The position numbers were made by a program, and so were the translations under genes. The notes beneath the pieces were generated by a model. The model was not told where the DNA came from. It was given only the letters and a program-made list of their open reading frames with translations, and ran no database searches. Below are positions 9,071 to 16,143 of a stretch of DNA of 32,078 nt, in pieces; the first letter of the stretch is position 1, and the number at the start of each line of letters is the position of its first letter. Source of the DNA: DATLGD01 sp035540755 (lineage in GTDB: Bacteria > Actinomycetota > Actinomycetes > Mycobacteriales > SCTD01); assembly GCA_035540755.1 (NCBI GenBank), contig DATLGD010000154.1, forward strand, positions 1-32,078, in the 5' to 3' direction.

Positions 9071-9163
9071 GGCCCGTTGCGTCCGCCCTGCGGCACACAC
9101 CTTCCGCGTGCCGCGCCGGACGCAGCCGGTCGGCGGCGGCTGTCGGTCGGGTTGACTGGCCAG

Positions 9164-9766
9164 GTGCCCGCCGAACGCCTCCGCCGCGCCGCGCTCCTGT
9201 TCGGTGTCGCGCTGGTGTGCCTGCTCGCGGCACCTGCCGCCGCCCACACCGCCCTGGCCGCGAGCTCGCCGGAGCGGGGCGGCACCGTTCCGGACACCAC
9301 CGGCGAGGTGGTGCTGACCTTCACCGGCGAGCTGCAGCCCGGCCTGTCCGTCGTGGCCGTCACCGGCCCGGACGGCGCCGACCGGGCCAGCGGACCGCCT
9401 CAGCAGCAGGGGGCCGAGCTGGTGCAGCCGGTGCGCGCGCCGCTGCCTGCCGGGCGTCACACGCTGGCCTACCGCGTTGTCGCCGCCGACGGCCACCCGC
9501 TCACCGGCTCCGTCGAGTTCAGCGTGACCGCCGATCCCGCCTCCACCCCGCCCGCCCCGGCCGGGTGGGACGCGACGACCGGCGGATCCGCGCCGTCCGA
9601 CGAGGCCGTGCCGTCCGCTGAGCCCGTGCCGTCAGGCGGCGTCGCGTCGCCGGGGGGCGCCGCGGACGGACCGTCGCCGGCGACCGTGACGGCGCTCGCG
9701 GCCGGCGGCCTGGCCCTGGCCGGCGTCGCCGGCCTCACCGTCCTCGCCCGCCGCCGACGTGGCTGA
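9164..9766 (+). CDS. copC: CopC-domain copper resistance protein
   Basis: The product has 200 aa. A signal peptide ends at AAPAAA, leaving histidine (about residue 28, AHTALAASSP) as the mature N-terminus, which is the CopC Cu(II) ligand position. The second conserved histidine is in AADGHPLTG (about residue 111). An Ala/Pro/Ser-rich linker and a C-terminal membrane helix followed by RRRRG anchor it, as usual for Gram-positive CopC. It is thought to bind copper outside the membrane and pass it to CopD. GTG 9164 is chosen as the last start before the signal peptide; no convincing Shine-Dalgarno is seen. It overlaps copD by 8 nt. Confidence 0.9.
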   Translation: MPAERLRRAALLFGVALVCLLAAPAAAHTALAASSPERGGTVPDTTGEVVLTFTGELQPGLSVVAVTGPDGADRASGPPQQQGAELVQPVRAPLPAGRHTLAYRVVAADGHPLTGSVEFSVTADPASTPPAPAGWDATTGGSAPSDEAVPSAEPVPSGGVASPGGAADGPSPATVTALAAGGLALAGVAGLTVLARRRRG

Positions 9767-10787
9767 GCCCGCACCGGGCCGGCCCCGAGCCGGTGCCGAG
9801 GTGCCGGCGACGGACGGGGCGGTCCCTCGCCCGCCGCCAACCCTGCGGCTGCTGCTGGCCTGGGGCGTCGTCGCGGTCCTCGCCGCCGTGGCGGCTCTCG
9901 CGCTCGGCGGCGGCGCCCCGGAGCCGCCGCCGCCCGGGCTCCCGGACGCCGGCCCGGTCACCGGCTGGGCGGTGCGGCTCCTGCGGCTGGCCGGCCACGC
10001 CGCAGCGCTGGTCGCGGCCGGCGGCCTGCTGGCGGCGCTGCTCGGGTCGCTGCCCGTGCGCCGGCGGCTGGTCGCGGGCGCGGCCGTGGCCTGGTCCCTG
10101 GTCGCCCTCCTCGAGGTCGTCGTGGGGCTGGCCGACGTCGTCGCCCGCCCGGCCACGGCGGTGCTGGAGCGCGAGCTGCTCGCCTTCTACGTGCGCGAGG
10201 TGCCGCAGGGACGCGCCCTGCTGCTCACCGCCGTCCTGGCCGCCACGACCGCGGTCGCCGTCGCCGTCGGGCAGGCGGCGACCCGGGCCGGCGCCACCGC
10301 GGCCCTGCTCGCAGTGCTGCTGACCGCGATGCCGCACGTGGTCACCGGGCACGCCGCCAGCGCCGGCAACCACCGCCTCGCCCAGGTCGCGCTGGCCGGG
10401 CACGTCGCCGCTGTCGTGCTGTGGGTCGGCGGGCTCGGCGCGCTCGCGCTCCTGCGCGGGCGGCTCGCGCTCGCCGCATCGCGGTTCAGCCCTCTCGCCC
10501 TCGGCTGCGCTGCGGCGGTCGGCGTCACCGGCGCCGCCAGCGCCTGGCTCGGGCTGGGCACGCTGGCGGAGCTGTGGACCACCGGCTACGGGGGGCTGGT
10601 GCTGGCCAAGTCCGCTGCCTTCGCCGTGCTCGTGCTCGCCGGCGCGCTGCACCGGCGGCGCACGCTGCCGCTGCTGGCCGCCGGGCAGGCCGGCGCGTTC
10701 GGCCGGCTGGCCGCGGGCGAGGTGGGCGTCATGGCCGTCGCCCTCGGGCTGGCCGTGGCCCTGGCCCGCACGCCCCTGCCGGCCTGA
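9759..10787 (+). CDS. copD: CopD-family copper transport membrane protein
   Basis: The product has 342 aa with about eight predicted membrane helices. The segments HVVTGHAASAGNHRLAQVALAGHV and VVLWVGGLGAL match the CopD domain, whose histidines are candidate copper ligands. The family mediates copper passage across the cytoplasmic membrane together with CopC. The start GTG 9759 lies inside the end of copC, so translational coupling is likely. The gene is convergent with the ROK kinase gene, with a gap of 15 nt. The first 25 residues are Pro/Arg-rich and probably cytoplasmic. Confidence 0.9.
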   Translation: MAEPAPGRPRAGAEVPATDGAVPRPPPTLRLLLAWGVVAVLAAVAALALGGGAPEPPPPGLPDAGPVTGWAVRLLRLAGHAAALVAAGGLLAALLGSLPVRRRLVAGAAVAWSLVALLEVVVGLADVVARPATAVLERELLAFYVREVPQGRALLLTAVLAATTAVAVAVGQAATRAGATAALLAVLLTAMPHVVTGHAASAGNHRLAQVALAGHVAAVVLWVGGLGALALLRGRLALAASRFSPLALGCAAAVGVTGAASAWLGLGTLAELWTTGYGGLVLAKSAAFAVLVLAGALHRRRTLPLLAAGQAGAFGRLAAGEVGVMAVALGLAVALARTPLPA

Positions 10788-10802
10788 CCGGTCCGGCCGT
10801 CG

Positions 10803-11681
10803 CTACCGGACGCCGACGTCGACGCCGAGCGCCCGCCAGGCCAGCGCGCCGGCTCCGACCAGGGGGCCCTCACGGCCGAGGCCGACCGGCACGACCCGGC
10901 AGCCGGCGGTGAAGTCGAGCCGCGACGTCGCGTGCAGCGCGGTGTTGGCCGCGGCGAAGAACGGCTCCCCGAACCCGAGCGCCACCGACCCGCCGACGGC
11001 GACCAGCGACAGGTCGAGCAGGTTCACCACCGACGCGAGTCCCTCCCCGAGCAGCCGGCCGGCCCGCTGCACCTCGACGTCGTCGACGTCCTGGGCGGCG
11101 GTGCCGGTGCGCCGACGGATCCCGCTGCCGCTGATCTCGGCCTCCAGGCACCCGCGGCCGCCGCAGCCGCAGACCGCGCCACCGGGCACCACCACGACGT
11201 GCCCCACGTGACCGGCGTTGCCCTGCGCGCCGTCGAGCAGACGGCCGTCGACGACCAGGCCCCCGCCGACGCCGGTCGAGACGACCATGGCCAGGAAGCT
11301 GCCGACGCCGGCCCCTGCGCCCCGCCAGCCCTCGCCGAGGGCCAGCGCCTTCGCGTCGTTGTCGACCACCACCGGCAGGTCGAGGTGCTGCTGCAGCCGC
11401 GACAGCAGCGGGAAGCCGCGCCAGCCGGGGATGTTCAGCGGCGAGACGGTCTGGCCGTGCAGGGTCATCGGTCCGGCGCAGCCCACCCCGCAGGCGACGA
11501 CCCCCTCGGGGCCGACGCCGTCCACCGCGTGCAGCAGGGCGGCGAAGACCTCCTCGGGGTCCGGTCCTGTCGGGGTCGGGGCCGTGGTCGATCGCAGCAC
11601 CCGGCCGGACTCGTCGACGACGCCCGCGGCGAGCTTGGTGCCGCCGACGTCGACGGCGAGCACCGTGCCGGGTGAGCTCAC
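10803..11681 (-). CDS. ROK-family sugar kinase (glucokinase-like)
   Basis: The product has 292 aa. The N-terminal phosphate-binding motif AVDVGGTKLAAG, the segment VVVDNDAKALALGE, the catalytic-site region STGVGGGLVVDG and the zinc-binding cluster CGCGGRGCLEAEISG are all ROK family hallmarks. The best-known actinobacterial members are cytoplasmic ATP-dependent glucokinases; N-acetylhexosamine kinase is an alternative. There is no N-terminal helix-turn-helix, so this is the kinase rather than the repressor branch. The start GTG 11681 overlaps the DUF3039 stop as GTGA, which shows co-translation. Confidence 0.9.
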   Translation of the reverse strand: MSSPGTVLAVDVGGTKLAAGVVDESGRVLRSTTAPTPTGPDPEEVFAALLHAVDGVGPEGVVACGVGCAGPMTLHGQTVSPLNIPGWRGFPLLSRLQQHLDLPVVVDNDAKALALGEGWRGAGAGVGSFLAMVVSTGVGGGLVVDGRLLDGAQGNAGHVGHVVVVPGGAVCGCGGRGCLEAEISGSGIRRRTGTAAQDVDDVEVQRAGRLLGEGLASVVNLLDLSLVAVGGSVALGFGEPFFAAANTALHATSRLDFTAGCRVVPVGLGREGPLVGAGALAWRALGVDVGVR

Positions 11682-11920
11682 CCGTGCATCGACTCGAGCA
11701 TCCCCATCATCTCCTTGCACGCCGGGCACACCGGGTACTTCTCCGGGTCCCGCCCGGGCAGCCACTTCTTGCCGCACAGCGCCGTGACCGGCACGCCGTC
11801 GATCGCGCTGCGGAGGATGTCCTCCTTGCGCACGAAGTGGCTGTACCGCTCGTCGTCACCGTCGTCGAGCTTCGTGTCCAGGTCCGGCTCGACGACCGTC
11901 CCGGTTCCCAGCTGCGTCAT
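11678..11920 (-). CDS. DUF3039 domain-containing protein
   Basis: The product is 80 aa and covers a complete DUF3039 protein, a small actinobacterial family of unknown function. It has an acidic N-terminal half (LDTKLDDGDDERYSHFV) and a C-terminal part with three cysteines: ALCGKKW and a CPAC pair that could form a small zinc site. The ATG at 11920 has no Shine-Dalgarno; a -10-like hexamer ends 6 nt upstream, so it is probably leaderless. The 3' end overlaps the ROK kinase start by 4 nt. No function can be deduced. Confidence 0.88.
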   Translation of the reverse strand: MTQLGTGTVVEPDLDTKLDDGDDERYSHFVRKEDILRSAIDGVPVTALCGKKWLPGRDPEKYPVCPACKEMMGMLESMHG

Positions 11921-11926
11921 CCTACG

Positions 11927-11932
11927 AGCGTA
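11927..11932 (-). promoter_or_regulatory. -10 hexamer of DUF3039-ROK operon, leaderless type
   Basis: On the minus strand TACGCT ends 6 nt before the ATG at 11920. It matches TANNNT, and no ribosome binding site is present. Confidence 0.5.
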
Positions 11933-12009
11933 CGACCCCGCTGATGTGGTGACACCCGTCTCACGGCGGGTCGGCGACTGACCCGGCCGCTCGGGGGTAC
12001 TCGGAAGGC

Positions 12010-12035
12010 ACGTCCGCCCCCCTGGGGGCGGGCGT
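12010..12035 (+). promoter_or_regulatory. Hairpin in the recQ leader
   Basis: Arms 12010-12020 and 12025-12035 form an 11-bp stem with one G-T pair and a 4-nt loop. It ends 17 nt before the GAGGAG of recQ. It could be a terminator or a leader structure. The rest of 11921-12064 shows nothing further I can name. Confidence 0.4.
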
Positions 12036-12064
12036 CGCTGTCCTGCCGGTCCGAGGAGCCCCCG

Positions 12065-13699
12065 CTGAAGCCCGTCACCGCCGCCGACCTTCGCCGCACC
12101 GCCCGCGAGGCGTTCGGCTGGACGACCCTGCGCCCCGGGCAGCTCGAGGCGATGCAGGCCGTCGTCGAGGGCAGGGACACCGTCGTCGTCATGCCGACCG
12201 GGTCGGGCAAGAGCGGCATCTACCAGGTGCCGGCGCTGCTCCTGGACGGCCCGACGGTCGTCGTCAGCCCGCTCATCGCCCTGCAGCGCGACCAGGTCGC
12301 GGGGCTGCTGGCGCGCGGCGAGGGTGCCGGCGGTGCGGTGCAGGCCAACAGCGCGCAGAGCGAGGCCGAGCGCGAGCGCGCGTTCTCCGCCCTGCGCGCC
12401 GGTGAGGTCGAGTTCCTGTTCCTCGCCCCCGAGCAGCTGGCCAAGGCCGAGGTGCTCGAGCAGCTGGTGGCGGCCGAGCCGTCGCTGTTCGTCGTCGACG
12501 AGGCGCACTGCATCTCGTCCTGGGGGCACGACTTCCGCCCGGACTACCTGCGTCTGCACACCGCCATCGACCGGCTCGGCCATCCGCCGGTGCTGGCGCT
12601 GACCGCCACGGCGTCCCCGCCCGTGCGCGCCGAGATCGTCAGCCGGCTGCGCCTCGACGACCCGGTCGAGGTGGTGCAGGGCTTCGACCGGCCGAACCTC
12701 CACCTGTCGGTGCAGTCCTTCCGCGAGGACGAGCAGAAGCGCGAGGCGGTCGTGCTGCGGGCGATGGGCGAGGCCAAGCCGGGCATCGTCTACACCGCCA
12801 CCCGCAAGAGCGCCGAGGAGTACGCCGCCGCGCTCGGCGAGTACGGCATCGACGCGGCGGCCTACCACGCCGGCATGAAGGCCAGCGACCGCGAGCGGGT
12901 GCAGGCGCGCTTCATGGCCGGCGAGGTCGACGTCGTCGTCGCGACCACCGCGTTCGGCATGGGCATCGACAAGGCGGACGTGCGCTTCGTGCTGCACGCC
13001 GACATCCCCGACAGCCTCGACAGCTGGTACCAGGAGGCCGGCCGGGCCGGGCGCGACGGCGAGCCGGCGTCGGCCGTGCTGTTCTACCGGCCGGAGGACT
13101 TGGGGTTGCGGAAGTTCTTCGCCAGCGGCGCCCCGGACGAGACCGCGCTGCGCAAGGTCGCGACGCTGGTCGCGCATGCCGGGTCGGCGGTCCAGCCCGG
13201 CGTGCTCGCCGACGAGATGGACGTGGCGCCGACGCGCCTGTCGGGCCTGGTCAACCTGCTGGAGCAGGTCGGGGCGGTCCAGGTCCGCAGCGACGGCGCC
13301 ATCGACGCCGGGGACGACGTCGACCCGCGGGACGCCGCCGCGGAGGCGGTCGAGGTCGCCGAGAGCCACAAGCGGGTCGAGCAGTCCCGGGTCGAGATGG
13401 TGCGCGGCTTCGCCGAGACCACCGGCTGCCGCCGCCAGTTCGTGCTCGGGTACTTCGGCGAGGTGCTCGACGAGCCCTGCGGCCACTGCGACACCTGCGA
13501 GGCCGGCACCGCTACCGACCAGCCCGACGCCGAGGACTCGCCGTACGGGCTGCAGTCCCGCGTGCGGCACAGCGAGTGGGGAGAGGGTGTGGTCATGCGC
13601 TACGAAGGGGACCGCATCGTCGTCCTGTTCGAGGAGGTCGGCTACAAGACGCTGCTGCTGCGGGCCGTCGCCGACCGCGGCCTGCTGGAGGCGGTGTGA
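12065..13699 (+). CDS. recQ: RecQ-family ATP-dependent DNA helicase (CTG start)
   Basis: The product has 544 aa when started at CTG 12065, 6 nt after GAGGAG (12053-12058). The next in-frame start, ATG 12152, would remove the RecQ motif 0 segment FGWTTLRPGQ, and no ATG, GTG or TTG occurs in frame just upstream. Motifs: Walker A PTGSGKS (about 44-50), DEAH (about 145-148), ALTATA, GMGIDKADVRFVLH and QEAGRAGRDG (about 323-332). The zinc subdomain uses Cys455, Cys472, Cys475 and Cys478. RecQ unwinds DNA 3'-5' in recombination and fork repair. Unlike E. coli RecQ, an approximately 70-residue insert with a helix-turn-helix-like segment lies between helicase and zinc cysteines. The HRDC domain is missing; the C-terminus (about 495-544) is a small basic/aromatic beta domain resembling the Tudor-like tail of UvrD/PcrA. 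Confidence 0.9.
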   Translation: MKPVTAADLRRTAREAFGWTTLRPGQLEAMQAVVEGRDTVVVMPTGSGKSGIYQVPALLLDGPTVVVSPLIALQRDQVAGLLARGEGAGGAVQANSAQSEAERERAFSALRAGEVEFLFLAPEQLAKAEVLEQLVAAEPSLFVVDEAHCISSWGHDFRPDYLRLHTAIDRLGHPPVLALTATASPPVRAEIVSRLRLDDPVEVVQGFDRPNLHLSVQSFREDEQKREAVVLRAMGEAKPGIVYTATRKSAEEYAAALGEYGIDAAAYHAGMKASDRERVQARFMAGEVDVVVATTAFGMGIDKADVRFVLHADIPDSLDSWYQEAGRAGRDGEPASAVLFYRPEDLGLRKFFASGAPDETALRKVATLVAHAGSAVQPGVLADEMDVAPTRLSGLVNLLEQVGAVQVRSDGAIDAGDDVDPRDAAAEAVEVAESHKRVEQSRVEMVRGFAETTGCRRQFVLGYFGEVLDEPCGHCDTCEAGTATDQPDAEDSPYGLQSRVRHSEWGEGVVMRYEGDRIVVLFEEVGYKTLLLRAVADRGLLEAV

Positions 13700-13751
13700 G
13701 CCGCGCCCAGCCGGCGCCCGGCCCGCTCGCGGAGCGTGCAGAGGCGGGGCG

Positions 13752-14726
13752 GTGAACCTGCCCGCGGACGTGCAGGAGGTCGACGTCGTCGTCGTCGGAG
13801 GGGGGCCGGCCGGCCTCGCCGCGGCGAGCTGGATCGCCCGGTACCGCCGATCGGTCGTCGTCGTCGACTCCGGTGACTACCGGTCGCGGATGGTGGAGCG
13901 CTCGCACGGCTACCTCGGCCGCGACCCGCAGACCCCCCTCGACCTCATCTCCCGGGGGCGCGAGGAGGTGCTCGCCTACCCCACCGCGCAGATCCGGCAG
14001 GGACGCGTCACCGGCCTCGCGCGTCGCGACGGCGGGCTGTTCGACGTCACGCTCGAGCACTCGTCGCTGGTGGCGCACCGCGTCGTGCTCGCCACCGGCG
14101 TGCGCGACGCCGTCCCCGACGTGGAGGGCTTCGACGAGCACTACGGCGCCTCGGTCTTCCACTGCCCGGCCTGCGACGGCTACGAGGCGCGCGACCGCGA
14201 CGTCGTGGCGCTCGGCTGGGACCCCCAGCTGGTGGGCTTCTCGGCGACGCTGAAGAACTGGGCGACCTCGGTCACCGTCGTGACCAACGGCCGTCGCTTC
14301 CAGGGCGACGACGCGTGCCGCGTGCAGATGGCCGACAACGAGGTCGACCTCGTCGAGGAGGACGCGCTCGCCTTCGAGGGCACCCGCGGCGACCTGAAGG
14401 GCGTGCGGCTGCAGAGCGGACGCGTGCTGCCCGCCTCGCTGGTGTTCTTCTCGGTGGCGCACCACCCGCGGGTCGACCTCGCGGCGGCGCTCGGCTGCGA
14501 CCTCGACGACCAGGGCTACATCGCAGTCGACGGCGAGGGCGCGGCGTCGGTGCCGGGGGTCTTCGCGGCCGGTGACTGTGTGCCCGGGCTGCAGCTGGTG
14601 CAGGTGGCCGCCGGGCAGGGCGTGATCGCCGGAGTGGCGTGCGCGCAGAGCTTCTTCGGCCAGATCGGTGCGCCGACGTCGCCGACACCCGCTCCGGAGC
14701 CCACCGTCCCCGGCGACGGCGGCTGA
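13752..14726 (+). CDS. Thioredoxin-reductase-like FAD oxidoreductase
   Basis: The product has 324 aa. It has an N-terminal FAD-binding Rossmann motif (VVVGGGPAGLAA, residues about 14-25), the ATG segment VVLATGVRDAVPDVEG, a redox CPAC pair (Cys138, Cys141) and the C-terminal FAD motif GVFAAGDCVPGLQLVQVAAGQG. This is the thioredoxin reductase/AhpF-like class. The place where the NADPH-binding GxGxxA should be (about 151-164) reads ALGWDPQLVGFS, so the nucleotide motif is degenerate. The protein may use another electron donor or act as an oxidase like the small dithiol oxidases. The start GTG 13752 follows recQ by 52 nt. No thioredoxin gene is adjacent. Confidence 0.85.
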   Translation: MNLPADVQEVDVVVVGGGPAGLAAASWIARYRRSVVVVDSGDYRSRMVERSHGYLGRDPQTPLDLISRGREEVLAYPTAQIRQGRVTGLARRDGGLFDVTLEHSSLVAHRVVLATGVRDAVPDVEGFDEHYGASVFHCPACDGYEARDRDVVALGWDPQLVGFSATLKNWATSVTVVTNGRRFQGDDACRVQMADNEVDLVEEDALAFEGTRGDLKGVRLQSGRVLPASLVFFSVAHHPRVDLAAALGCDLDDQGYIAVDGEGAASVPGVFAAGDCVPGLQLVQVAAGQGVIAGVACAQSFFGQIGAPTSPTPAPEPTVPGDGG

Positions 14727-14773
14727 CCCTGCAGGACCCGGTCGGTCCCTCGGGCCGGTGCCCAGCGGCGTCA

Positions 14774-14802
14774 GCGGGCACCACCTGCGTCCGAGCTGTG
14801 AC
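14774..14802 (+). repeat. Left copy of a 29-bp inverted repeat bracketing the endonuclease-like gene
   Basis: This copy matches the reverse complement of 16004-16032 at 28 of 29 positions. Its inner 13 bases (14791-14803) also pair perfectly with 14845-14857, giving a local hairpin option. It lies in the 255-nt gap 14727-14981, which has no other gene or recognisable promoter. Confidence 0.85.
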
Positions 14803-14844
14803 CCGCGCGCCCGGCGGTGCTCGTGGGAACTCGGCAGCCCGGGC

Positions 14845-14857
14845 GGTCACAGCTCGG
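14845..14857 (-). repeat. Partial third copy of the same repeat
   Basis: Thirteen bases are the exact reverse complement of 14791-14803, the core of the left repeat. The two form an inverted pair with a 41-nt loop upstream of the endonuclease-like gene. Confidence 0.7.
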
Positions 14858-14981
14858 CCGCTCCCGATGCCCGGGAGACCTCAGCCGCCCACAGGCCGCG
14901 CGCCGTCCACGGGTTGCAGGGGCCGTCCACAGGACGCGCGCGCTCCCTCCGCACCTCCGCCCAGGCCCGGGACGGTGCGGC

Positions 14982-15959
14982 ATGGATGCCTGGCAGCAGA
15001 TCATCGTGCGGCAGCAGGGCCTGGCGACCCGTGCGCAGCTGGCCGCTGCCGGGTTGTCGCGCCGCCGGCTCGACCGCCTCGTGGGCAGTGGCGCGCTGAC
15101 CGGCAGTGGCCGCGGGCTCTACCGCCACGGTCCTCCGATCGCGCGGGCCGGGCACCTGCTGTCCGGCGGCAGCCGGGACCCCGGCTACGTGGCCGAGGTC
15201 CGCGCCGCTCTGCTCCGGCTCGGTGCAGGCGCGTGCGCGGCGCGGCGGACGGCAGCCGTCCTGTGGGGCTTCGACATGCTGGTCGAGCCGGCGTCGGTCG
15301 AGGTCGACGTCCCGCACGGGCGCAGGGTCGAGCTGCCGGGCGTGGAGGCGCAGCAGTCGCGGTCGGTCGGGCGCGTGCTGCTGCGGCCCGTCGCCGGCTG
15401 CGAGCCGATCGCGGTCACGAGCGCGGTCGACACCGTGCTCGACTGCGCCGTCGACCGGCCGTTGCAGGAGGCGGTCGCCATCGCCGACAGCGCGCTGCGC
15501 GCGAGGGCGTGCACCGTCAAGGCGCTCAGGCGCGCGGCGACGGCGAGGAGGGGCACGCCCTTCGCCGGCCGGATCTGGCGGGTCCTGCGCTGGACCGACC
15601 GGCGCAGCGGCTCGGTCCTCGAGTCTGCGCTGCGGGTCCTGCTGTGCGAAGCGGGTCTGGTCCCGCCCTCGACGCAGCACTGCCTGCGGGACGCCGACGG
15701 GCGCCTCGTCGCCAGGGTCGACGTCGCCTGGCCGGTCGAGCGGCTGGTGGTCGAGGCTGACGGACGCCGGTGGCACGACCCGGAGGACCGCCGGGTGCTC
15801 GACCGGTGGCGCAGCAACGCGTGCGCCACGCTCGGGTGGCTCGTGCTGCGCTTCAGCTGGGCGGACGTCGTCCACCACCCGGAGCGCGTGGTCGCGTCCG
15901 TGCGGGAGACGCTTGCCGCCATCCGGGCGCGGGCGGCACCCGGGGCCTCCGGGGTGTGA
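14982..15959 (+). CDS. AbiEi-like winged helix plus DUF559 (PD-(D/E)XK) endonuclease-like protein
   Basis: The product has 325 aa. Residues 1-50 (QQGLATRAQLAAAGLSRRRL) are the AbiEi-type antitoxin winged helix-turn-helix. The middle resembles the AbiEi C-terminal region. Residues about 210-320 are a DUF559/Vsr-like nuclease fold: Glu214 in SVLESAL, Asp247 in RVDVAWP and Glu258-x-Asp260 in VVEADG match a PD-(D/E)XK active site. The ATG at 14982 begins just before the helix-turn-helix. Family knowledge: such fusions are frequent orphan genes in actinobacteria and have no proven function. No AbiEii toxin is next to it. It is enclosed by a 29-bp inverted repeat and followed by a strong terminator, so it stands alone as a cassette-like unit. 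Confidence 0.82.
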   Translation: MDAWQQIIVRQQGLATRAQLAAAGLSRRRLDRLVGSGALTGSGRGLYRHGPPIARAGHLLSGGSRDPGYVAEVRAALLRLGAGACAARRTAAVLWGFDMLVEPASVEVDVPHGRRVELPGVEAQQSRSVGRVLLRPVAGCEPIAVTSAVDTVLDCAVDRPLQEAVAIADSALRARACTVKALRRAATARRGTPFAGRIWRVLRWTDRRSGSVLESALRVLLCEAGLVPPSTQHCLRDADGRLVARVDVAWPVERLVVEADGRRWHDPEDRRVLDRWRSNACATLGWLVLRFSWADVVHHPERVVASVRETLAAIRARAAPGASGV

Positions 15960-15982
15960 CCTGAGCGGCTGGGTCGGTCTCA

Positions 15983-15999
15983 GCAACCACTGCGGTTGC
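15983..15999 (+). repeat. Small hairpin next to the right repeat
   Basis: GCAACC (15983-15988) and GGTTGC (15994-15999) form a 6-bp stem, 4 nt before the right copy of the 29-bp repeat. It may belong to the same repeat unit. Confidence 0.4.
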
Positions 16000-16003
16000 A
16001 GCC

Positions 16004-16032
16004 GTCACAGCTCGGACGCAGGTGCTGCCCGC
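16004..16032 (-). repeat. Right copy of the 29-bp inverted repeat
   Basis: It is the reverse complement of 14774-14802 with one mismatch in 29. The copy begins 45 nt after the endonuclease-like stop codon. Confidence 0.85.
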
Positions 16033-16085
16033 CGAGCCGCAGCCACGAGCGCCAGTGCTGACGCGCCGCGACCCGGCCTGCACAG

Positions 16086-16124
16086 CACGACGCCCCGCTC
16101 CGGCGGACCGGGCGGGGCGTCGTG
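16086..16124. terminator. Bidirectional hairpin terminator
   Basis: Arms 16086-16098 and 16112-16124 are perfectly complementary over 13 bp. The loop holds a further CCGG/CCGG pairing. It separates the convergent endonuclease-like and membrane protein genes and can serve both. Confidence 0.8.
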
Positions 16125-16143
16125 GCGGGGGCGCTCAGATGGT

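Noticed and set aside
7542..9233. 563-aa open frame on the minus strand opposite the LVIVD gene
   Set aside because: It has no family motif, is rich in Arg/Gly/Val as mirror frames of GC-rich genes are, and lies over a gene with signal peptide and ribosome site.
11921..13570. N-terminal 550-residue extension of the DUF3039 frame across recQ
   Set aside because: It is the antisense shadow of recQ; the DUF3039 protein begins at ATG 11920 with a promoter-like hexamer before it.
14727..14981. Extension of the endonuclease-like frame upstream to 14817
   Set aside because: The extra 55 residues have no homology pattern, and the segment holds the inverted repeats; ATG 14982 directly precedes the helix-turn-helix.
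14982..15959. AbiE toxin-antitoxin system
   Set aside because: Only an AbiEi-like N-terminus is present; no nucleotidyltransferase toxin AbiEii follows, and the C-terminus is nuclease-like.
14774..16032. Insertion sequence around the DUF559 gene
   Set aside because: There is an inverted repeat, but no transposase motif (DDE, HUH or serine recombinase) and no flanking direct repeat.
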